Shown here piece after piece: positions 56,250-64,000 of a DNA stretch of 64,000 bases; within the stretch, counting starts at the first letter, position 1, and each line of letters begins with the position of its first letter. The notes under the pieces are model-generated. The model searched no databases, had not been told where the DNA came from, and saw only the letters and a list, made by a program, of their open reading frames with translations. This DNA is from Cryptomeria japonica (lineage: Eukaryota; Streptophyta; Pinopsida; Cupressales; Cupressaceae), in the NCBI RefSeq assembly GCF_030272615.1, contig NC_081412.1, forward strand, positions 40,106,791-40,170,790, in the 5' to 3' direction. A program made the position numbers and the translations under genes.

Positions 56250-57930
56250 TGTTGAACACAAGATGCCACTGAGAGCGGGGGTGAATTAGTGATTTCCAAA
56301 CTTAACCCTTTTCTACCCTATGTGTGTATACTGGTTAATTTATCTAACAGAAAGTAGACATACTGTTTAGATGGGAGTATAACACAAATGCATCCACACA
56401 TAAAAGGGACATCTCATAACACCAAATGTATGAGTAAAACCCAAGATAGGAAAAACCAAGGTGATAAGTGCTGCTGGAGACTACTGTTCCAATCCAACCT
56501 CACAATGAAAACCTCGGTTACAACATTTAGGGCACCAACCCAAGGAGTACCACTCCTGCTTTAGGGAGTCAACCCAAGGAGCACCAACCCATGATTTTAG
56601 GGCACCAACCCAAGGAGCACCAACTCCTGCACTGAACTCCAACTTAGTGAACTAAAATGAATGTAATCAATTACAAAAGTAATATCCTTGTAACAAAAGA
56701 ACTTTGTAACACATATGCAAGTCTCTTCAGTGATTCTCTACTCACCTTTCTATTGCAACCTTATCTCCTGATGGAACTTACTATCTATTGCACCCTTATT
56801 GATTCAACCTTTTCTTCTTCTTTGTCAGTTCTACTCTTTGTTGGATCTCCTTCCTCTATGTCACAATGTTGCTAGTCACCGTCGGTCTTATTTACTCACT
56901 CAAATGTCTACTATCTGATTACTACTAGCTTTTAGCTTACCTTCTATGCAATCTTATGTGACTCTTCTCTATCGGATTAGTCTCCACCAGTATACTCCTC
57001 TTTCAGAATTAATGGCAGGCTACTAGTTGCCTCACTCTTGACCGTTGAACTCTTCAACCCGATTCTCTCTCACACACTCAGTCTCTTCCCTAATTGTCAT
57101 TGAGAACTTGACTAATTGGCTCTCTTCACCAACCTCACTCTTTCATGTAGAAGAACCATCTACTTATTTGGCTCACACTCTTATAGCCATACTTTCCCGC
57201 CTAAATATGAGTTCAAACATTTGCATGCTAGGGTTTTTTCCATGCACTGAATCCACATCTAATCTGATCTCTGATCATCATGGCACATCGTATCCGATCA
57301 TATCTCATGTCCTTGATTGATGACTTACAACTCATCAATCAGCTTCACCATGTTATTTACCTTTCAACACACATCTTCTATCTTTAGTCATCTATAGCAA
57401 GATTTTTGGCCTTGTGTCTGGTCAATCGTGTGCATGATGTGGTTTCCTTCACCTATTTTGATCTACAAGATCAGTCTGTACTGGATCTTTGTTGTTTTCT
57501 TGATCTTGAGCCATAATCCTCCGCCTTCCTTCCTCGATCTTTGTAGTCATCTTTAAATGTTGGACCAACCTCCAATGAACTCAATGATACATCGCACCGA
57601 CTTGTGTATGCATGCCACTTCAACCCCATATGGCCTCTTTTGCTACATCTTATATTTTGGTCCAGACAGAGTCACCGACCAACCACACAACTGGGTTCTT
57701 CTACTAGTTCACAAACCCTGCTAGTTATACCCTATCCAGTCTACCTTCAACTTTTCACTTTGTTTCTCTCCTGGTGGAACACTTAAAACTGTCAACAAAC
57801 TTGCCAACCTACCTCACGCAAATCTTCAATAGATGGGCACCTTTCACTTCCACACCTTATCAGTTTTACCAGTGAACATACTTACCGATAAACAGCTTGA
57901 TGACACCATATCATCAACCTTCAATAAAAT
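56250..57930 (-). repeat. minus-strand LTR of the A/B copia family
   Basis: Starts TGTTGAACACAAGATGCCAC, the complement of the end of LTR B, followed by GGGGGTGAATTAGTG. It contains the complemented GGCACCAACCCAAGGAGCACC repeats (56531-56625). The far end is not clear. Similarity to the start of LTR B fades around 57890-57930, with no polypurine tract beyond, so it may be truncated. Open frames inside are not genes. Confidence 0.65.
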
Positions 57931-59599
57931 CTATCTGTTTGCAACTGCTCAACCTTGCCTTCTTCATTATTTGGCTGTGGTGCAAGAGCACCTAGGACTT
58001 AGGCTAGTGGTGATTTCTCAATTTTGGCTTTGTACTGACCCTAGCCAAGTTAGTTAGTGAATAAGGACTCTAGCAGGGTTCAAGAGTTCGTATTTAGAGT
58101 CAATGTAGGCCTAGGTTGAGTTCATTCTTCTTAGGTTTGCATTTTGTGCCTAAATACTTGTTTGAGTAGGTAGTTGACCTTATTGATGTTCAAAAGTGTC
58201 AAAAATTGGTATAGGAATTAGGGAGGGTTAAATTAGTCTTAGAAATGTTTTAAAAGTCATGTGGGATGACTTAGAATAGGCCTCATAGGATGAGAAGGCC
58301 AAAAGGTGAAAAAGTGCAAAGTTGCAAAAAGTTGTCATGACAACTTTTGTCCTAAATTGGTTAGCGATGGAGTTAGGGATTGTCCAATTCCCTATAAAGA
58401 CTCCACACATGGGAAATTCTATAAGAACCCTCTCTTGCATGGTTACCAAGGTTGGAGACTTGGTTTTGTAAGTTCAACAATCTGAAACTACTCTTTTTCA
58501 GACTAGTTGGCAACATTTTGGCTTGTTTTGTTCATTTTTGTAAATGTAAATGAATTGAATCCATTAATCCAAAAATGGATTGAGTTTATTTGGTGAGTAC
58601 AAATTTTTTAGTTCCATTTCAAGCTTTGTAGATAGTTTAGGTAAGTGTTTTCTTGTTTTGGTTTGCACACAACCAATTTTGGTTTGTATATAGCAGTTTT
58701 ATGTAAAATGGTTGCCCCATGAAATCCACATGTGCTACCATCATGGCCTATTGTGACATGAAGGGAAACCACTTGCATAGTGTACATATGCAGGGACAAG
58801 TGCTGGAGATAATTTTCAATATGATTGTCACATTGTTCTAGGCGAGTCCAGGAGCAACCTAGATAGAGGAAATAGGGTGAAATAGATGTGCAAAGTGCAG
58901 GGGTGAATGCCAAACCACCATCTAAGATTTTTCAGGGGTCCATGAAGTTGGGAAAGATTTTCCAATGCAAGGAGAAGCCCTAAAAAAATCATTTGATTCA
59001 CAAACACCAACTTGACCAGTGACTGTCGGCTAGAAGGCCTAGAAACCCTTCAAAACCCTCATTTAGCATATTGTACGGTGGAGTAAGGAGCCAAAACCAA
59101 AAAAATCACTTGAGGTTAGGTGTATCTTTGAGGAAAATCTAAAATTTCTAGGGGGTCTTTTGGACCATTTTCCTCCAAGCCCTAGAAAACCATATTTTGG
59201 AGGCCTAATAGAGCTAATTCCTTGTAGCCCTTTTCTAGGCAAAATGGTGAAATTGGTAAGGAGGGAAAACATTGCAAACCTCAAATGGACCCAAAAGGTA
59301 TTCAAAACATGTTAGTAGCCACCTCCACACCTCTGCATCAACTCGCAATAGTAGGAGGTCAATTTGACAAGTTGAAGCAAAGAAAGCCATAATTGAGCAC
59401 ATGGGAAGCATTGTAACTTGGTAGAGGTCCTAGCTAAAACACTTGAAGAAAACACCTTGGAATGGTTAAGAAGAAAGACCTAGAAGAGATTGAGAAGGAC
59501 TTGTGGGTATAGAATGCAATTAGGCCTGAACAGTTGGTGGAATTGAGTAACACAAACTTGGTGAAGTGTTGAGAAAACTAGGTGAAGCCCCCATCAAAT
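57931..59599 (+). repeat. probable 5' LTR of gypsy element G2
   Basis: Non-coding sequence ending CCCCCATCA just before a primer site at 59600-59612 (TGGTATCAGAGCC). The left boundary could not be set, because no second LTR copy is present in the window. Open frames on the minus strand have no recognised domain. Confidence 0.45.
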
Positions 59600-59612
59600 T
59601 GGTATCAGAGCC
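59600..59612 (+). promoter_or_regulatory. primer-binding site of G2
   Basis: TGGTATCAGAGCC, a full match to the site usually paired with initiator tRNA-Met. Confidence 0.85.
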
Positions 59613-59670
59613 TATATGATTTGGGCTAGGTGAGTATATGTCCTTAGTGGAATCTATAGGAGATGAGAGC

Positions 59671-60603
59671 ATGGTGACTAATGTAAAGCTGGAAAGGAAA
59701 GTGGATGATCAGGAGGAAGAGAATAGGTTCCTGAAGGAGAAGTTGCTAGAATTGGAAGGTAAGCTTGGTGAGGTAGAAACCAAGGTAGAAGGAGCGAAAG
59801 GGAAGAGTAAATAAGTGTTAGAGATTGACAAAGTACTTGAACCTAACCTTGTCCTAGAACAAGAACCTTTCCTGAAGGCATTAAAGGCCTTAAGTGGTAA
59901 ATCACTAGAAGGATTGCCATTGTTCATTTGTAAGATGGAGGAAGAAGTGGTCCTACAATGGATAGAAGGCATGGAGAACCATTTTGAATGTGAAGGCATA
60001 ACTGATGCCCACAAAGTCAAGGTAGCCAAGTCAAGGATGAGAGGAGTTTCTCTCACATGGTGGAAATTTGTGCAAGATGAGAGGAAGAAAATGGGCAAAG
60101 CACCCATCTCTTCTTGGAAAGGGATGCTAGTCAAAATCAACGAAGTCTATCTCCCTAATGACTATGAAGTGAAAATTAACAGGAAGAGGAAAAACTTAAG
60201 ACAAAAAGACCTTGATGTCAGTAGCTATACAGAGGAGTTTCACAAACTTAGCCTTAGATCTCATGTGGTGGAAGAAGAGAGTCTCAAGGTTTCTAGGTAC
60301 CTAAATGGTGTACGGTGGAACATCCAAGAAGAAATTAGTTTAATGAGCCCAAAAATAGTCCATCAAACCTATCAAATTTCCCTTAAGGTGGAGGAAAAAC
60401 TGAAAAGAAGACATGACTCAAGCAGCAATAGGGGCAGAGGTAGAGGAAAAGATAATAGAGGCCATAGGGGAGGCTTTGGAGGAAGAAGTTTTGAACAAAG
60501 AACACTAGTAAAGGAAGATTCAATAGAGGAAGGGGATCAAACAGTGGTTTTAGAGGAAGATCTAGTGGCCAAGGTAGATGTTCCTCATATTTTGCAACAA
60601 TGA
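59671..60603 (+). pseudogene. gag of gypsy element G2
   Basis: The frame from 59671 has a coiled-coil opening, one stop (59812), then the gypsy gag domain: VVLQWIEGMENHFECEG, GVSLTWWKFVQDER and DLDVSSYTEEFHKL. From about 60420 it is Arg/Gly-rich. Past about 60490 the expected RG-rich text lies in the next frame (GRFNRGRGSNSGFRGRSSG), so a small indel shifted the frame. The apparent ATGA overlap with the next frame is a result of this. Confidence 0.85.
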
Positions 60604-61250
60604 AGTGTTACCATTGCAACCAACTTGGTCATACAACACATAGGTGTCTAGAGAAGGGAACATCATCACATGGTAATGAAAGGAGAGTGAACTATCTTCA
60701 AGAAGAGTCTTCAAGCAGCAAGACTTCAGAGGTTGCCTTAGAGTCAGAGGTAGGTGACAACTTGATGATTAGGAGAACTTTGATCAAAGAACTGGTCAGA
60801 GAAGAGCCAAGCCAAAGAAGGTCCTTATTTGGGATCAAATGCAATATTATGAACAAATTTTGCAAAGTAATCATTGATTCAGGATTTATAGACAACATTG
60901 TGTCAGAAGAGGTAGTGAGTAAGCTCAAATTGCAAAGGATACCTCACAACAATCCTTATAGAGTCACTTGGTTGAACAAAGGCCAACATGTCCTAGTCAA
61001 TGAGCAAGCATGGGTGGATTTTACCATTGGGAGGTATAAGGACAAGGTGTTATGCGATGTCCTACCCATGGATGCATACCATCTTCTAGTAGGAATACCA
61101 TGGCAATTTGATAGACAAGCTATCCATGATGGAGCCAAGAATGCATACTCATTCAAGAAAGATGGAGTCACAATCAAGATTCAGTCTATCCTTGAGGAAG
61201 GTGAAAAGAGGGCAGCAGGTCCTAATGTTCTTTTGGTGAGTGAAAAATAG
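60600..61250 (+). pseudogene. zinc knuckle and protease of G2
   Basis: Opens with KCYHCNQLGHTTHRC, an intact CCHC knuckle (the end of gag). Then at about residues 80-190 comes a retropepsin domain: VIIDSGFIDNIVSEEVV (active-site DSG), then DVLPMDAYHLLVGIPWQF. A stop at 61248 separates it from the polymerase, although in the original element they were probably continuous. Confidence 0.85.
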
Positions 61251-62235
61251 TTCTTGAAGACACTTGAGGAAGGTGAAGGTATAGGGTTTGCACCAGTAAT
61301 GAAGCCCAAAGATGAAGACAAGAAAGAGCAGCCAAATTTAGTAATAAAGGTGCAAGATTTGTTGAAGAAATTCAAAGAAATAGTAAGTGATGGACAGTCG
61401 ACCACCTTACCTCCAAAAAAATCATAAGCCATCAAATAGACTTCATTCCTAGAGCATCCTTGCCTAATAAGGTAGCTTATAAAATGACTCCCCAACAAAA
61501 TATTGAGATTGCCAAGCAAATCCAAGAGCTCTTAGACCAAGGCCTAATTAGGAAAAGCATTAGTCCTTGTGCTGTCCCTACCATGTTAGCCCCAAAGAAA
61601 GGTGGTACTTGGAGATTGTGTACTGAATCTAGAGCTATAAATAGGATCACCATCAGATATAGGTTCCCTATTCCTATAATAGAATACCTAATGGATTGTT
61701 TAGGGGAAGCCAAGTACTTTACCAAGATTGACCTTAAAAGTGGATACCACCCAATTAGGATTAAGGAGGGTGATGAATGGAAAACTGCATTCAAGACTAC
61801 ATAGGGTCTCTATTAGTGGCTTGTAATGACATTTGGATTATCAAATGCTCCAAGCACCTTCATGAGACTCATGAATGAGGTGATGAAGGACTTCATTGGT
61901 AAATTTGTGGTGGTATATCTAGATGATATTCTCATTTTCAGTAAGGATAGAGTAGATCATATTAATCATTTGCAAGATGTATTACAAAGATTGTGTGATG
62001 AAAAGCTAACCATGAACTTGGATAAGTGTGAGTTTGTTAAGAAGATTTTGGTTTACCTTGGGTTTGTGTTATCTCAAGGAAACCTCAAGATGGATCCCAA
62101 CAAGGTTGAAGCCATTGTAAATTGGCCTACTCCTAAGTTAGAAACATAGGTGAGAAGCTTCCATGGACTAGCTTAGTACTATAGGAAGTTCATTAGGCAA
62201 TTCAATGCTATATGTGTCATCCTCAATTTCAGCAT
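61251..62235 (+). pseudogene. reverse transcriptase of G2, truncated
   Basis: Has [71 protein letters not shown] and the catalytic [13 protein letters not shown] (YLDD), the gypsy reverse transcriptase set. Stops occur (61424, 61802, 62147). Similarity ends around 62235, before RNase H and integrase. It would have copied element RNA into DNA. Confidence 0.9.
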
Positions 62236-62380
62236 GGCCAAAATCATGAGGCAACCCTACAAAACTGGTCTGTTTCATACCTTACAGTCTCTAGGAGAGC
62301 TTAATCAACTTCATTGGTTAGTTCATTTAGCTCCTTTTCATTTTTAGTGTTTTCTTGCTTTTCCTAAGTTTGCAGTTTTA

Positions 62381-63428
62381 CCTGCAGTTCAGACTTTAAA
62401 GTCCAAGCTGCAGGATCTTTTCTTTGTTGTTTGCACGTCGGACTTTAAAGTTCGATGTGCATTTGCAGGTGGTCTTAGTCTGCAGTTTGGACTTTAAAGT
62501 CTGACCTGCAGGTAGTCTTCCCCTGTAGTTTGGACTTTAAAGTCTAAACTGCAGACTGTTTGACCAAATATTGCATGTCGGACTTTAAAGTCTGACTTGC
62601 AAGGATTTTTAGCTTGCATGTCAGACTTTAAAGTCTGACATGCAACTGCATGTTGTCATTAATGCTTCATTAATCGATAATTTTAAATTTTATTTAGCTA
62701 TTTTTGGTTTCATTTAGTCGTTATCATTTGTGTTTTCTTTCTCCTTCATGTGTCCTCCTTCGTTGTCACTCTCCCCAACTTGGATTTGGATCTTTGCTAT
62801 CATATTTTTCAATCAAGTGTAGCGGAAGAGCTAGTGTTTGTATTTTATTTTATTTCCAGGTTTCTCTTTTTGGTTTGCATTTTTGTTGTTCTTCCCTTTG
62901 TTTTTTGGGTTTTGCTTAAGAGGGCAATCAGACTTTAAATTCTAATTTCTCCCTCCCTATGTCATATCCTTCTTTGACTGCACATTGGGGTTAAAATCGT
63001 GATCTATAGCCTTTTGGAGACTTCCCGCATATGGGACTTTAAAGTCCGACATGCGGGTTGATAATCTTCGCATGTCGGACTTTAAAGTCCGATATGTGAA
63101 GGTTTGAAGGATCGATTGACATGTCAACCAATTGTTTTTCTCCTTTGTGATCACATCGGACTTTAAAGTCTGATGTGCTGGTTTTTCCAATGGCTTTACC
63201 CTCGCACATCAAACTTTAAAGTCCAATGTACTAATTGATTTTCCTCAGAATGCACATCGGACTTTAAAGTCTGATGTGCTGATAACCTACCCTGAGTTTG
63301 TACATCGGACTTTAAAGTCCAATGTTCTAATCAACATTATTTACCCTCACACATCAGACTTTAAAGTCTGATGTGTTGATCAAGGTATTTTGTCATTGCA
63401 CTTCAAACTTTAAAGTCCAATGTGCAAT
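62381..63428. repeat. array of about 15 short palindromes centred on GACTTTAAAGTC
   Basis: Each unit is 24-36 bp, almost fully self-complementary, with no loop. Unit positions: 62381-62414, 62432-62461, 62480-62511, 62523-62554, 62571-62602, 62614-62645 (perfect, 32 bp), a weak one near 62929, 63024-63057, 63066-63101, 63152-63177, 63206-63229, 63252-63279, 63302-63325, 63349-63376 (perfect, 28 bp) and 63395-63428. The centre is nearly constant while the outer arms change together: CTGCAG, then GCATGTC, then CACATC types. It is not part of any known transposon domain. Confidence 0.9.
62646..63020. other. gap between the two blocks of the palindrome array
   Basis: T-rich, with one degenerate palindrome near 62929. 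The overlapping open frames at 62704-62938 are Phe/Leu/Ser-rich, from T-rich DNA, and show no domain. Confidence 0.5.
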
Positions 63429-63591
63429 TTTTGTTTTCAAAAGAGCATGTCAAATATTTTTCCCTGACCTATTGTTTTTGGCAGTTTTACTCCCAAGCCT
63501 GTTTTGAGTCTTGTTTTTCGATCCGTTTGAGAAAAATTGATTTTGATAGTGATGAATAGATAATCATCAATGTTGAATGTAGTCATCATGA

Positions 63592-64000
63592 ATGTCAAAG
63601 ATCCCTCACAACAAGCCCGAGTCTTCCTCAAGTCAGTTGGAATCTTCTCCAAGTAAAACATCATCAAGAAAGATGATGTACAAGTACAACAAGTACTTGA
63701 ATTTGTTCCCAAAGAGTTTAGTAGAATTAAATATCAAGGAGATAGGAGACACCAAAATTGAGCATGTAGATATGCAATAATTTATTGATCAAGTTAAGAA
63801 GGCTCCTACTCACCTAACTAATCTGATCAACTCTGAGTTGCATAAATATGCATCTTTTCCAGTTGCAGCTCATGATCCAGAATTTGTGCTTGCAGTAGCA
63901 GACCACTTTGATCCAAATACAAGACAGGTCAAAGATGAAGATCAAAATGTCATCATGACCCTGGTCAGTGTATTCTTCAATATTGTCTTCAAAGGCTCCT
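63592..64000 (+). pseudogene. start of an unknown reading frame, runs off the window
   Basis: Opens MSKIPHNKPESSSSQLE at 63592. A stop at 63778 is followed by an open same-frame stretch to the window edge, with VKKAPTHLTNLINSELHKY, FPVAAHDPEFVLAVADHFD and VIMTLVSVFFNIVF. The text looks like real protein, and the Ser/Lys-rich start suits a gag-like or accessory protein of a transposon. I do not recognise the family. It lies just downstream of the palindrome array. Confidence 0.5.

Noticed and set aside
57045..57320. Possible host exon in plus-strand open frames at 56657-57786
   Set aside because: They lie in a minus-strand LTR of the A/B family and have no domain or splice pattern.
58228..59305. 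Minus-strand open frames before G2
   Set aside because: Short, without domains, in probable LTR or leader DNA.
62381..63428. CRISPR array or terminator cluster
   Set aside because: Palindromes vary in length and sequence, spacers are uneven and the DNA is eukaryotic. No bacterial genes are nearby.

Overview
This window looks like intergenic DNA from a large, repeat-rich seed-plant nuclear genome. All recognisable coding sequence belongs to plant LTR retrotransposons of the Ty1/copia and Ty3/gypsy classes. Primer sites are mostly complementary to initiator tRNA-Met. Many copies carry in-frame stops and frameshifts, and they are nested several layers deep. A gymnosperm such as a conifer would fit this slow decay, but that is an inference. 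I see no host gene, rRNA, tRNA gene or CRISPR array.

Layout. 1-3197: ends of two related copia elements, one inside the other. 3198-4684: unassigned DNA with a direct repeat. 4685-8316: minus-strand copia remnants. 8317-24677: the end of copia element A. Its 3' LTR is cut into three pieces by element D (10472-16365, duplicated AGACT) and element P (16578-23780, duplicated GATTT). D itself contains F2, a truncated minus-strand element. 24678-41174: copia element B, interrupted by miniature element T1 (26480-26823) and by gypsy element G1 (27088-38597, duplicated GTGGC). 41178-41545: a second miniature element, T2. 41546-47696: minus-strand gag/protease remnants and LTR pieces. 47697-53782: F1, a nearly complete minus-strand element without polymerase genes. 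53783-56249: copia element Q, with a 190-bp mini-LTR insertion flanked by GATAG. 56250-57930: minus-strand LTR of the A/B family. 57930-62235: gypsy element G2 (gag, protease, reverse transcriptase). 62381-63428: an array of about 15 short palindromes. 63592-64000: start of an unknown reading frame that runs off the window.

How the parts work together. An active copia or gypsy element encodes gag, protease, integrase, reverse transcriptase and RNase H, and copies itself through an RNA primed by a host tRNA. Here P, A, B, Q and G2 carry damaged versions of these proteins. D, F1, F2, T1, T2 and G1 lack essential genes but keep LTRs, primer sites and polypurine tracts, so they probably moved with enzymes supplied by other elements. 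G1 is the youngest by LTR comparison: its two 831-bp LTRs differ at about seven sites. It also carries an antisense reading frame resembling the plant mobile domain.

The most unusual features are the palindrome array, the F family with its roughly 1,100-codon frame of unknown function, and G1.
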